This document shows, piece by piece, positions 9,384-17,436 of a stretch of 64,000 bases of DNA. This stretch comes from Winogradskyella wandonensis (GTDB lineage Bacteria; Bacteroidota; Bacteroidia; Flavobacteriales; Flavobacteriaceae). The notes beneath the pieces were generated by a model. The model was given only the letters and a program-made list of their open reading frames with translations, had not been told where the DNA came from and did no database searches. Location: positions 1-64,000 of the forward strand of contig NZ_SMGI01000005.1 of NCBI RefSeq assembly GCF_004346845.1. Reading direction: 5' to 3'. Positions within the stretch are counted from its first letter, which is position 1, and each line of letters starts with the position of its first letter. The position numbers were made by a program, and so were the translations under genes.

Positions 9384-9427
9384 ATATCTCGTCAAATATC
9401 AAAACCTTTAAAACGGTTCGATAGGTT

Positions 9428-9448
9428 GCAAAAATACAGTATTTTTGC
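9428..9448. promoter_or_regulatory. Symmetrical divergent promoter (back-to-back minus-7 boxes)
   Basis: The sequence is a 10-bp perfect inverted repeat around a single A. It yields TATTTTTG at 9440-9447 on the plus strand and the same octamer on the minus strand (9436-9429). Both match TAnnTTTG. The plus box precedes the methyltransferase ATG at 9472 and the minus box precedes the RNA methyltransferase ATG at 9383. No convincing minus-33 element was found for either. Confidence 0.55.
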
Positions 9449-9471
9449 GAAGTCGAGAGACCACATTTACT

Positions 9472-10203
9472 ATGACAAAAACAACAGAAAAATGGTACGC
9501 TTCTTGGTTCGATACACCATACTACCATATATTATATAAGGATAGAGATTATAAAGAGGCTCAAACCTTTATGGATAACCTAACGGGTTATCTTAATCTT
9601 CCAGAACATGGAAAAATCTTAGATTTAGCTTGTGGTAAAGGACGCCATTCTATTTACCTAAATAAGCTAGGTTACAATGTTACAGGTGTAGATTTATCTG
9701 AGCAAAGTATTGCTTATGCCAGGCAATTTGAAAATGATAGCTTAAAGTTTGATGTACACGATATGACCAAACCCTATCCTGAAACATTTGATGCCGTGTT
9801 TAATCTATTTACGAGTTTTGGGTATTTTGAAAAAGATGAATGTAATTTACAAACCATAGAATCTATAAAGGCCGAGTTAAACGATACAGGCTTCGGAGTC
9901 ATCGATTTTATGAATTCTGAGTACGTCATAGACAACCTTGTGGCTGAAGATACTAAAACTATTGATGGCATAACCTTTTTACAACAACGAAAATTAGAAG
10001 ATGGTTACATTGTTAAAGACATCTCTTTTACTGCAGATGGCGAAGATTATCAGTTTCAAGAACGCGTAAAAGCCTTTACTTTGAAAGATTTTGAAGTACT
10101 TTTTGAAAAAGCTGGTGTGCACCTATTGGATGTTTTTGGAGATTATAAACTCCACAAATATCACCAAAAAACTTCTGAGCGTTTGATTATGATTTTTAAG
10201 TAA
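9472..10203 (+). CDS. Class I SAM-dependent methyltransferase, substrate unknown
   Basis: A 243-residue cytoplasmic methyltransferase. The SAM-binding motif I is ILDLACGKGRHSIYL, followed by VTGVDLSEQSI (motif II) and a short core. No substrate-specific motif was recognised, so the acceptor is unknown. The ATG at 9472 is preferred over an in-frame TTG at 9445: that TTG lies inside the promoter palindrome, and the added residues have no conserved look. The ZIP transporter starts 9 bp after the stop, followed directly by the DUF4268 gene, so the three are probably one operon. Confidence 0.85.
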   Translation: MTKTTEKWYASWFDTPYYHILYKDRDYKEAQTFMDNLTGYLNLPEHGKILDLACGKGRHSIYLNKLGYNVTGVDLSEQSIAYARQFENDSLKFDVHDMTKPYPETFDAVFNLFTSFGYFEKDECNLQTIESIKAELNDTGFGVIDFMNSEYVIDNLVAEDTKTIDGITFLQQRKLEDGYIVKDISFTADGEDYQFQERVKAFTLKDFEVLFEKAGVHLLDVFGDYKLHKYHQKTSERLIMIFK

Positions 10204-10212
10204 ATTGCCAAC

Positions 10213-10887
10213 ATGAATAAATTTCTATTTCCTGTTTATGCCATAATCATTGGTGTTGGTATTGCCTTTTTAACCAAAAACAAAAAGACCATTGGCACAA
10301 AGCTCCTACTTTCTTTTAGCGGTGCTTTTTTATTAGCATTAACACTTTTTGATTTGCTTCCAGAGGTTTACGAACATTTAGATGCAAAGCGTACAGGACT
10401 TTTTATTATGTGTGGTATTCTGCTTCAGATTATATTAGAGTTTTTCTCTAAAGGTGCAGAGCATGGACACGTACATATCAACAAAACTGACACTCAGTTT
10501 CCTTGGCTCTTATTTATTAGTTTATGTATTCACAGTTTTTTAGAAGGTTTTCCAATCCATCAGCATAACGATATGGTTTATGGCGTTTTTATACATAAAA
10601 TACCTATTGCGGTACTTATAACTGCATTTTTATTACAATCTCGATTTACTAAAGCACAAATTGTAGGATTTTTAGTTGTCTTTGCTGCAATGACGCCTTT
10701 AGGCACTTTTATTTCTAATAACGTATCATTTACTGCCCAATATATAGATGTTATTAATGCCATAGTTATTGGTATTTTTCTTCATATTTCTACAACCATT
10801 TTGTTTGAAAGTGGCGAAGGTCACAAGTTTAATTTATCTAAACTAGTGGTTATTTGCTTAGGAATTCTCATAGCCTATTTTATATAA
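10213..10887 (+). CDS. ZIP-family divalent metal transporter
   Basis: Inner-membrane protein of 224 residues with about seven or eight hydrophobic helices. Family members take up zinc, iron or related divalent cations. The signature helix IV motif is present as CIHSFLEGF, with the His and Glu metal ligands, and there is a short His-containing loop (EHGHVHI) before it, as in many ZIP proteins. Which metal is moved cannot be decided here. The stop codon is followed immediately by the ATG of the DUF4268 gene (0 bp gap), indicating co-transcription. Confidence 0.85.
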   Translation: MNKFLFPVYAIIIGVGIAFLTKNKKTIGTKLLLSFSGAFLLALTLFDLLPEVYEHLDAKRTGLFIMCGILLQIILEFFSKGAEHGHVHINKTDTQFPWLLFISLCIHSFLEGFPIHQHNDMVYGVFIHKIPIAVLITAFLLQSRFTKAQIVGFLVVFAAMTPLGTFISNNVSFTAQYIDVINAIVIGIFLHISTTILFESGEGHKFNLSKLVVICLGILIAYFI

Positions 10888-11316
10888 ATGTTTAGCAAAG
10901 AAGAAAGCCGAAAATTACGAGAAGAGTTTTGGATAAGTTTCGGAAAATCTTTTCCTAGAAAGTGGTTGCTTTACAACACCAAGATTAAGGGCTTGTCTTT
11001 TAAATTTTACTTTGATACTAAAAAAGCTTTTGTTTCACTAGATCTTGAAGACGATTTAGAAAACCGAATTAATTGCTGGGAAAAACTTGAAGCCCTTAAA
11101 GGCATTCTGCATTCTGAATATCTTCCTGATGCTATTTACGAAGAAGAGTTTTACCTAGATAATGGTAAAGAAATTTCTAGAATCTATATTCCTTTGGAAC
11201 AAAAAGTATCTATTCATAACAAGAATACATGGCGGGATGTTATGGAATTCTTTTTTGAAAAAATGACCTTGTTTGAAGCATTTTTTGAAGAATACAGAGA
11301 TATTATTAAGCCTTAA
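10888..11316 (+). CDS. DUF4268-type small cytoplasmic protein
   Basis: A soluble 142-residue protein with no signal peptide or membrane segment. The opening FSKEESRKLREEFWISFGK and the compact alpha/beta pattern fit DUF4268, a domain of unknown function that also occurs at the C-terminus of restriction-related proteins. This copy is freestanding, a form common in Flavobacteriaceae. It abuts the ZIP transporter gene, so the two are probably expressed together, but nothing links their functions directly. Confidence 0.75.
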   Translation: MFSKEESRKLREEFWISFGKSFPRKWLLYNTKIKGLSFKFYFDTKKAFVSLDLEDDLENRINCWEKLEALKGILHSEYLPDAIYEEEFYLDNGKEISRIYIPLEQKVSIHNKNTWRDVMEFFFEKMTLFEAFFEEYRDIIKP

Positions 11317-11375
11317 AGAGACTACTTACTAGTTTTCACTATCTTTAAAATATCAATTTCTAAACTAAATCAATT

Positions 11376-11747
11376 ATGAAAGTCGGGGCATTTTCAATCA
11401 GTCTAAGTGTTAAAGACATTAAAACTTCAAAAGAATTTTATGAAACTTTAGGGTTTACCGTATTTGCAGGCGATATGGAAAGGAATTATCTCATCATGAA
11501 AAATGGTGACGCCATTGTAGGTCTATTTCAAGGCATGTTTGAGCAGAACATTCTCACCTTTAATCCTGGTTGGAATCAAGATGCTGAAACACAAGATAAT
11601 TTTGACGATGTAAGAGCTATACAACAGCATTTAAAGGCTTCTGGTATAAAACTCATCAAAGAAGCAGACGCTAATACCAAAGGTCCTGAAAGCATTACAT
11701 TATTTGACCCTGATGGCAATACCATTCTTATAGACCAGCATGTTTAA
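11376..11747 (+). CDS. VOC (glyoxalase/dioxygenase-fold) family protein
   Basis: A 123-residue protein with two beta-alpha-beta-beta-beta repeats typical of the vicinal oxygen chelate fold: FSISLSVKDIKTSKEFYETLGF at the start and ITLFDPDGNTILIDQ at the end. It resembles the small glyoxalase-like proteins annotated across Bacteroidota; no substrate can be assigned. The first metal-ligand position, often His in glyoxalase I, is Ser here (SISLSV), so lyase activity is doubtful. The 3' end overlaps the convergent trhA-like gene by 4 bp. Confidence 0.85.
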   Translation: MKVGAFSISLSVKDIKTSKEFYETLGFTVFAGDMERNYLIMKNGDAIVGLFQGMFEQNILTFNPGWNQDAETQDNFDDVRAIQQHLKASGIKLIKEADANTKGPESITLFDPDGNTILIDQHV

Positions 11748-12370
11748 ATTACGTACTCGTAAATCATCATAAAATGACAAATGGCACCTGCCAAAACAAA
11801 GAAATGCCAAATCACATGATTAAAAGGTATTTTGTTTATGGCATAAAACACGATACCTACAGTATAAAATAAGCCACCCGCAAATAACCAAAGGATGCCG
11901 TTGGAATGCATAAGGTTAGATAAGGTCGTAAAGTCAAAAACAATTAACCAACCCATGACTAAGTACAACAGCGTAGAAAATATTTCAAATCGTCCTGTAA
12001 AAAAGAGCTTCAGAATAACACCAAAAGAGGCGATTCCCCATACGGCATAAAATAGCGGCCAACCCAAACTATTAGGCAATAGAATTAATAAAACAGGTGT
12101 GTATGTTCCCGCAATTAAAAGGTATATGCTAATGTGGTCTACAATCCTAAATTTTTTCTTCAGTTTACCATTTGTTACAGCATGATAAAGTGTTGAGGCT
12201 AAAAATAAAATGATGATAGATAATCCATAAACTATGACGCTAAACAAATACCAAGGCTTAGATTTATCGACATTTAAAATTAAAAGAATTAAACCAACTA
12301 TACCCAAAGCAGCCCCTAATCCATGAGACCAAGCATTAAGTAGTTCTTCTCGCTTAGATTGAACACTCAT
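11744..12370 (-). CDS. trhA: Hemolysin III / PAQR-family membrane protein (TrhA-like)
   Basis: Seven-helix inner-membrane protein of 208 residues. The family's metal-binding pattern is visible: SHGLGAALG near the N-terminus, STLYHAV in helix 2 and the C-terminal HVIWHFFVLAGAICH. Members are related to adiponectin receptors and are thought to be metal-dependent membrane hydrolases or regulators of membrane lipid fluidity; 'hemolysin' is a historical name. It starts 2 bp after the DUF4294 gene ends, so the two are one minus-strand transcription unit. The last 4 bp overlap the convergent VOC gene. Confidence 0.88.
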   Translation of the reverse strand: MSVQSKREELLNAWSHGLGAALGIVGLILLILNVDKSKPWYLFSVIVYGLSIIILFLASTLYHAVTNGKLKKKFRIVDHISIYLLIAGTYTPVLLILLPNSLGWPLFYAVWGIASFGVILKLFFTGRFEIFSTLLYLVMGWLIVFDFTTLSNLMHSNGILWLFAGGLFYTVGIVFYAINKIPFNHVIWHFFVLAGAICHFMMIYEYVI

Positions 12371-12372
12371 AA

Positions 12373-13053
12373 CTACTTTTTAGATTTTTCAGGATTAAGC
12401 CATTTATCAGTCAAATCGTAATAATCGATGTCAAAGGCTGGTTCTTGCCGTTCTAATTGCCCATTTTGGAAAGCCCTAAGCAAGATATCCTCTATTAAAA
12501 AATCCTCCTCAACATCTAGCGGAGCAAATTCACGTTTTAGTTTAATGTCAAACAAACTTGCAGTATTATTATACCAAAACGCACGCCAACCGTTGCGTAG
12601 TTCTTTTACTAACTGAAAGGCTGTTTTTCCTGTTTGCCGGTGAATTAATTTTACTAAAATTTGTCCTTCCGTTTTAGTGAGCTTCTTAAGTTCTGCGGAG
12701 AATTCTTTCTCTATAAACTTTTGAACTTTTTTCGCATGTTTCTTCTTCTTTCTGCGCTTACTGAATTTTTCTAACTCTTTGTTTAGCTCCACCAACCGCT
12801 CAGCAGCCATTTTAGCATAAGGATAAACTTTAAGTGTTTTTCGTTTTAAAATATAATAACGAATACGCTCATCTTTGGTTTTTAAGCTAAGTCTGGGTAA
12901 AACAATAACTTCGTCAAGGTCAATGGCTTTTTTAAATAGCGAATCGCCTTCGACACGGATGTATTTCTCTACAAGCGTATCCTGTGGCACTGGCTCTATT
13001 TGCGAAAATAAAAACGCAGGAAAAAAAGCAAATAATGTGAGTAATTGTTTCAT
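12373..13053 (-). CDS. DUF4294 exported protein
   Basis: A 226-residue protein with a short signal peptide (MKQLLTLFAFFPAFLFSQ). The core RYYILKRKTLKVYPYAKMAAERLVELN followed by a Lys/Arg-rich stretch and a helical region with KLIHRQTGKTAF matches DUF4294, found almost only in Bacteroidota. The function is unknown. The signal peptide places it in the periplasm or on a membrane surface. It is followed after 2 bp by the PAQR-like gene. Confidence 0.85.
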   Translation of the reverse strand: MKQLLTLFAFFPAFLFSQIEPVPQDTLVEKYIRVEGDSLFKKAIDLDEVIVLPRLSLKTKDERIRYYILKRKTLKVYPYAKMAAERLVELNKELEKFSKRRKKKKHAKKVQKFIEKEFSAELKKLTKTEGQILVKLIHRQTGKTAFQLVKELRNGWRAFWYNNTASLFDIKLKREFAPLDVEEDFLIEDILLRAFQNGQLERQEPAFDIDYYDLTDKWLNPEKSKK

Positions 13054-13179
13054 ACAAGTTTGTCATTGCTAAAACTGTTCCAAAACCACATTTTAGCACA
13101 TTTCAAAATTAAGAATTTATCAATGCTATAACCTTAATTTTACCTTTAATATTGTTATTTTTAGAAAAAATTTATAAGC

Positions 13180-14268
13180 ATGGCAAAACAGAAAATACTC
13201 AACAAAAAGTCAATGGACTTTTTAGAAAAATACTTAAATAACGCATCACCTACAGGATACGAATGGGAAGGACAGAACATCTGGATGGATTATCTAAAAC
13301 CTTATGTCGATGAATTTATAACCGATACCTATGGTACTGCAGTTGGTGTTATTAATCCAAAAGCAAAGTTCAAAGTGGTTATCGAAGGACATGCAGACGA
13401 GATTTCGTGGTATGTCAACTATATTTCTGATAATGGCTTGCTTTACGTTATTAGAAATGGCGGTAGTGACCACCAAATTGCACCAAGTAAGATTGTTAAT
13501 ATTCATACAAAAAAAGGCATTGTAAAAGGTGTTTTTGGATGGCCAGCCATACATACAAGAAACAAATCTAAGGAAGAGCCACCTAAACCAGATAATATTT
13601 GCATTGATATAGGAGCCAAAGACAAAAAAGAAGTCGAAAAAATGGGCGTTCACGTGGGTTGTGTGATAACCTATCCAGATGAATTCCACATTCTAAACAA
13701 AGATAAGTTTGTATGTCGCGCTTTAGACAACCGTATGGGTGGTTTTATGATAGCCGAAGTGGCACGTTTACTTAAAGAAAATAAAAAGAAACTGCCTTTT
13801 GGCTTATACGTTACCAACTCTGTGCAAGAAGAAATTGGACTTCGTGGTGCCGAAATGATTACCCAAACCATTAAACCAAACGTAGCTATTGTAACAGACG
13901 TAACACACGACACAACCACACCAATGATAGACCCTAAAAAACAAGGTTTAGCGGAGATTGGTGCTGGCCCTGTAGTGGCTTATGCGCCTGCGGTACAGCA
14001 AAAGTTAAGAGATTTAATAACGGATACAGCCGAAGAAAAGAACATACCTTTTCAGCGTGCGGCCTTGTCCAGAGCTACAGGCACAGATACCGATGCATTT
14101 GCGTATAGTAATGGTGGCGTGGCTTCTGCCTTAATTTCGTTACCATTACGTTATATGCATACCACGGTTGAGATGGTACATAAAGACGATGTAGAAAACG
14201 TGATTCGCTTAATTTACGAGACGCTTTTAAAGATTGAAGATGGCGAAACGTTTAGTTATTTTAATTAG
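13180..14268 (+). CDS. M42-family dinuclear metallo-aminopeptidase
   Basis: Cytoplasmic peptidase of 362 residues, in the family of TET/glutamyl aminopeptidases that trim peptides released by the proteasome or other proteases. Metal and catalytic residues fit the family: His71 in EGHADEI, Asp183 in ALDNRMGG, the Glu217-Glu218 pair in SVQEEIG, Asp240 in VTDVTHD, and a late His in RYMHTTVEM. No signal peptide. It stands alone on the plus strand, with 126 bp of AT-rich sequence upstream that could hold its promoter. Confidence 0.92.
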   Translation: MAKQKILNKKSMDFLEKYLNNASPTGYEWEGQNIWMDYLKPYVDEFITDTYGTAVGVINPKAKFKVVIEGHADEISWYVNYISDNGLLYVIRNGGSDHQIAPSKIVNIHTKKGIVKGVFGWPAIHTRNKSKEEPPKPDNICIDIGAKDKKEVEKMGVHVGCVITYPDEFHILNKDKFVCRALDNRMGGFMIAEVARLLKENKKKLPFGLYVTNSVQEEIGLRGAEMITQTIKPNVAIVTDVTHDTTTPMIDPKKQGLAEIGAGPVVAYAPAVQQKLRDLITDTAEEKNIPFQRAALSRATGTDTDAFAYSNGGVASALISLPLRYMHTTVEMVHKDDVENVIRLIYETLLKIEDGETFSYFN

Positions 14269-14310
14269 GTAATTGAATATTTAATTTTTAAAAAGTATGC
14301 TTATACCCTA

Positions 14311-14320
14311 GTTGCCCACA
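14311..14320 (+). repeat. Left 10-bp inverted repeat of cassette 1
   Basis: GTTGCCCACA lies 2 bp before the ATG of the first small gene. Its exact reverse complement, TGTGGGCAAC, lies at 15036-15045 just after that gene, so the gene is bracketed by a perfect 10-bp inverted repeat 715 bp apart. Confidence 0.8.
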
Positions 14321-14322
14321 AT

Positions 14323-15030
14323 ATGAAAAAACTTATGACAAGACTAATTTTCGCTCTATTTCTAATTTCATTTAGTAGTATAACTTTTGCTCAAAGAGGA
14401 AAAGCCACTTTAATATTAAAAGACAGTAGTAAAGTGGATGGCTTTGGTGAAATTAGTGGAATTTCATCAATTGTTTCAGTGAAATTTAAGAATGATACAT
14501 TAAAATGGAGAAGTTATAAGTCAAAAGAAATTATCGGAATAGATATACTAGAAAACGATTATTATAGACAGTTTAGATATAAATATATAGACAAAGACAA
14601 GTTCCCAGAAATATTGGAAATAGTTTCTATTGACAGTTTAAGCCTATATGTGCGAACGTATAATGGTAGTGTATTAACAAACTCATTCGTGAATGAACCA
14701 ATACAAATAAATGGAATTGACAACCCGCAAACAATCGAGTTAGATAACGGACAAAAGATAAATATAAGTCAGCGACCTCGAAATAGCTACACGGAAATCA
14801 ACTTTCCTAGATACAGCTATTATGTTGGTTTTGGTGAAAGTGACCAAGTTGAACATTTGTACACAAAAGGTTTACCATTTGCAAAAAGTTTCAAAAAATC
14901 AATGAAAAAGTATTTTAATAATTGTCCTTCTTTAATTGAAAAAGTAGAAAACAAAGAATTTAAAAATGATGAACTATGGAAAGTTTTGGATTATTATAAT
15001 CAAAACTGTCTGAATGTAAAATCGGAATAA
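14323..15030 (+). CDS. Exported hypothetical protein, cassette-like gene 1
   Basis: A 235-residue protein with a clear signal peptide (MKKLMTRLIFALFLISF...TFAQ). The mature part has a beta-rich first half and a C-terminal helical segment with two Cys (NNCPSLI, NQNCL). That pattern is seen in many uncharacterised Bacteroidota exported proteins, and no family could be named. The gene is bracketed by a perfect 10-bp inverted repeat (14311-14320 and 15036-15045) and is followed by a long palindromic spacer with a terminator. It is more AT-rich than the M42 gene before it. This pattern suggests a mobile or exchangeable gene unit; that is inference. Confidence 0.8.
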   Translation: MKKLMTRLIFALFLISFSSITFAQRGKATLILKDSSKVDGFGEISGISSIVSVKFKNDTLKWRSYKSKEIIGIDILENDYYRQFRYKYIDKDKFPEILEIVSIDSLSLYVRTYNGSVLTNSFVNEPIQINGIDNPQTIELDNGQKINISQRPRNSYTEINFPRYSYYVGFGESDQVEHLYTKGLPFAKSFKKSMKKYFNNCPSLIEKVENKEFKNDELWKVLDYYNQNCLNVKSE

Positions 15031-15035
15031 AATAC

Positions 15036-15176
15036 TGTGGGCAACAACGGCTATAGTTCATTACGGCTGAAATTCCTAATCGGAATTTCGAGCCTTTTTG
15101 TTAAATTTATGGTTACGGCGGAATGATACTCGCATACCATTCCGTAACGAAACCATAGCCAAAACCGTTGTAAACA
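15036..15176 (+). repeat. 141-bp multi-stem palindromic spacer between cassette genes 1 and 2
   Basis: The left outer arm 15044-15054 (ACAACGGCTAT) pairs with 15155-15160 plus 15165-15171 (ATAGCC, 4-nt bulge AAAA, CCGTTGT). Inside are two further stems. One is 15069-15076 with 15082-15089 (8 bp). The other spans 15109-15156, with CGGAATG/CATTCCG (15119-15125/15138-15144), GTTAC/GTAAC and ATGG/CCAT. The first 10 bases are the partner of the repeat upstream of gene 1, and the last 10 (15167-15176) are the partner of the repeat after gene 2. The overall shape, long imperfect palindrome with bulges between short genes, recalls integron attC sites. The attC core GTTRRRY is not met, and no integrase is in the window. 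Confidence 0.75.
15065..15100 (+). terminator. Intrinsic terminator inside the palindromic spacer
   Basis: A hairpin with stem GAAATTCC/GGAATTTC, extended by GGCT/AGCC after a 1-nt bulge, has a 5-nt loop and is followed by TTTTTG on the plus strand. This is a well-formed rho-independent terminator that would end transcription after cassette gene 1. Confidence 0.75.
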
Positions 15177-15179
15177 ATT

Positions 15180-15677
15180 ATGAAATCGAGAATCGTATTA
15201 ATATTATTTCTAATTATTCCACTTTTTGGTATCGGACAGAATTTTGAGCTGAAAAAACCAATTGTTGCGGAACTGAACGCGGAATTGAAAAAAACGAATT
15301 ATTCGCAAGACGTGACATTCTTGTATCTAAACCGGAATTACAAAGCAGAATCTGAAAAATTAGATGTTAAAAAATATGATTATCCTGATTACAGTATTTG
15401 TGCATTTACACAAAAATTTGAACACGGAATTGTTTACTCGGAAGAACAGTGTAAAGAAGCAGGCGGAATAACAACTAAACTGACTTTACCTAAAACGGAC
15501 AAAAAAAGTATTATTCAATGGGTTGAGCTGATTTTTAAAAGTTCGCCAATGGACATAGAACACGGATGGAATTCGGAGAAAACCAAATTTGGACCGACTG
15601 ACGATGGTGCTGGATGCTACTTTGAAATTAAGGAAACTGAAAACAATACTGAAATTGAAATGTATTGCGGATGTTAA
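15180..15677 (+). CDS. Exported hypothetical protein, cassette-like gene 2
   Basis: A 165-residue protein with a signal peptide (MKSRIVLILFLIIPLFGIGQ). The mature part has Cys residues at SICAFTQ, EEQCKEAGG, GAGCYF and the C-terminal MYCGC, suggesting disulfide bonds or a metal site. No family was recognised. It is bracketed by a perfect 10-bp inverted repeat, GTTGTAAACA at 15167-15176 and TGTTTACAAC at 15685-15694. These are at the same places as around gene 1 but with different inner bases, so the two arms have changed together. The gene starts 3 bp after its left repeat. Confidence 0.8.
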   Translation: MKSRIVLILFLIIPLFGIGQNFELKKPIVAELNAELKKTNYSQDVTFLYLNRNYKAESEKLDVKKYDYPDYSICAFTQKFEHGIVYSEEQCKEAGGITTKLTLPKTDKKSIIQWVELIFKSSPMDIEHGWNSEKTKFGPTDDGAGCYFEIKETENNTEIEMYCGC

Positions 15678-15684
15678 AAATAAC

Positions 15685-15718
15685 TGTTTACAACAATGTA
15701 TAACCGCAATTACGGCTG
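15685..15718 (+). repeat. Half palindromic spacer after cassette gene 2
   Basis: Begins with TGTTTACAAC, the partner of the repeat before gene 2. Positions 15691-15718 align without gaps to 15042-15069 of the full spacer with 19 of 28 bases the same, including CAACAA at the start and ATTACGGCTG at the end. The inner hairpins and the right arm are missing, so this is a left half only, either truncated or decayed. Confidence 0.65.
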
Positions 15719-15740
15719 TGAGCATTTAAATAGTTCATTA

Positions 15741-16244
15741 ATGAAAAAATTTTTCAGTCTCTTTATGTTATTATTTTTCTTCTTTTCGTGCGGAAAAAAA
15801 GAAAATGAAGCGAATGGTAATAAACTTGAAAATTCTGCTCTAACGAATCAAACTGATTTATTTGAATTCAAGATACCTGACACCATTTCTTTAGGAAAGC
15901 ATATTGGAAGAATATCAAGATATAAGCGGAATAAAAAGCCGAATTGCGACTATTTATTATCGGTAATTGTAAGTAATCAATATGAAGACTTAAAAGTCAA
16001 AACAGATACTTTTAGCAATGGAACTTTGAAGCCATTTTTTGGAATTAATGGATTTAAAACTGGAACTCAAGAAATTGAATTAATAATCGAAGAACAAATT
16101 CTTGAACCATTCGAGAAAGACAAAGACTCGTTTTTAGGAATAACAAAACTATATCATCAATATGACTTACGCATTACAGTTATTGACAAAGATTTTATAT
16201 CTAAAACTGAAAAAGAACTATTAACTGAATTAAAAAATCAGTAA
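15741..16244 (+). CDS. Small lipoprotein, hypothetical
   Basis: The start is placed at the ATG at 15741, because it gives a lipoprotein signal sequence (MKKFFSLFMLLFFFFSCGKKEN) with the lipobox Cys at residue 17. An upstream in-frame ATG at 15696 would add 15 residues lying inside the half palindrome and spoil the signal. The mature 150 residues are a beta-rich domain with no recognised family. The next gene, an aminotransferase, follows after 38 bp. There is no matching inverted repeat after this gene, unlike genes 1 and 2. Confidence 0.75.
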   Translation: MKKFFSLFMLLFFFFSCGKKENEANGNKLENSALTNQTDLFEFKIPDTISLGKHIGRISRYKRNKKPNCDYLLSVIVSNQYEDLKVKTDTFSNGTLKPFFGINGFKTGTQEIELIIEEQILEPFEKDKDSFLGITKLYHQYDLRITVIDKDFISKTEKELLTELKNQ

Positions 16245-16282
16245 AAAATTCTTCTCAATAAATATTTAGTTATTAAACCCAA

Positions 16283-17434
16283 ATGCCACTAACCCAACAA
16301 AAACAGCTTTTCAACATCTCAGAAGACGTTACGTATCTGAACACGGCGAGCTTCTCTCCTGCTTTTAAATCTGTTGAAGCTGCTGGTCTAGAGAGCATCA
16401 AACAAAAAAGCAATCCTGAGTTACGGCAAGCCTCAGATTTATTTGAGCCTGTAGTAGAATTGCGTAAGCTATTTGCGCAAGTTATTGATGAAGACGATTA
16501 CAACCGTGTTGTGACTTTGCCTTCTGTGTCTTACGGCATGGCCAATGTGGCAAACAATATTGAGTTAAAAGACGGTGATGAGATTATAATTATTGAAGAG
16601 CAGTTTCCTAGTAATTACTACATCTGGGAAGATTTAGCCAGACACTACAATGCTAAAATTATAACGATTCCGCAACCCGAAAACATAGAAGATTGGAATT
16701 CGGCTCTACTCAATCAAATTAATCCCAAAACGGCTTTAGTCGCCATTGGACATATCCATTGGGCAAATGGCTATATCTTTGATTTAAAAGCCATCAGAGC
16801 AAGAACAAAACAGAATAACGCGCTCTTTGTCATAGATGGAAGCCAATCTATTGGAGCGCTTCCATTCTCTGTAAAAGACATTCAACCCGATGCACTAATT
16901 TGTGCTGGCTACAAATGGCTATTTGGTCCGTATGGTTGTGCTTATGGGTATTATGGCTCTTACTTTGATAATGGTAAACCCATTGAGCAAAACTGGGCAA
17001 ACCGTTTGGGAAGTGAAAATTTAGCTGGCCTAACAGCCTATCAATCGCAATACAAGCCCAAAGCCAATAGATATGCTATGGGCGAAAGTGGGAGTTTTAT
17101 TTATGTGAAAATGCAAACCGCCGCGCTTAAAGAAATTCTAAAAATCAAACCTTCGGAATTACAAGAGTATTGTCATAAGATTTCAGAAAAAGCCTTAAAA
17201 GAGCTTAGTGAATTAGGATTTACAAGTACTCATCCTGATTTTAGGGCTAAGCATTTGTTTGGTGTAAAAATTTCTGAGTTTGTTAATGTAGACGATTTGA
17301 AAGCGGTATTGAAAGCTAATAACATTCATTTGTCTTTTCGGGGCGAATATATGCGTGTATCCTGCCATATTTTTAATACCGAAGCCCATTTTGAAAAATT
17401 GGTAAACGTTATAAAATCCACAATCAAAGTCTAA
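16283..17434 (+). CDS. Class V aminotransferase-fold PLP enzyme
   Basis: A 383-residue cytoplasmic enzyme of the cysteine desulfurase/isopenicillin epimerase-like branch. The PLP-binding Lys is Lys211 in CAGYKWLFGPYG, with FVIDGSQSIGALP before it supplying the PLP-binding Asp. YLNTASFSPAF at the start is the usual N-terminal motif. No active-site loop Cys typical of a cysteine desulfurase was seen, so a desulfurase role is unlikely; the substrate is unknown. The Nudix gene begins 2 bp after its stop, so it leads an operon with the Nudix and PrsW genes. Confidence 0.88.
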   Translation: MPLTQQKQLFNISEDVTYLNTASFSPAFKSVEAAGLESIKQKSNPELRQASDLFEPVVELRKLFAQVIDEDDYNRVVTLPSVSYGMANVANNIELKDGDEIIIIEEQFPSNYYIWEDLARHYNAKIITIPQPENIEDWNSALLNQINPKTALVAIGHIHWANGYIFDLKAIRARTKQNNALFVIDGSQSIGALPFSVKDIQPDALICAGYKWLFGPYGCAYGYYGSYFDNGKPIEQNWANRLGSENLAGLTAYQSQYKPKANRYAMGESGSFIYVKMQTAALKEILKIKPSELQEYCHKISEKALKELSELGFTSTHPDFRAKHLFGVKISEFVNVDDLKAVLKANNIHLSFRGEYMRVSCHIFNTEAHFEKLVNVIKSTIKV

Positions 17435-17436
17435 TT

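Noticed and set aside
9445..9471. TTG start for the methyltransferase at 9445
   Set aside because: The codon lies in the promoter palindrome and the added residues have no conserved character; the ATG at 9472 is better.
15036..15176. A standard integron attC site
   Set aside because: Shape is similar, but the core GTTRRRY/RYYYAAC pair is not met and there is no intI in the window; kept as a separate finding.
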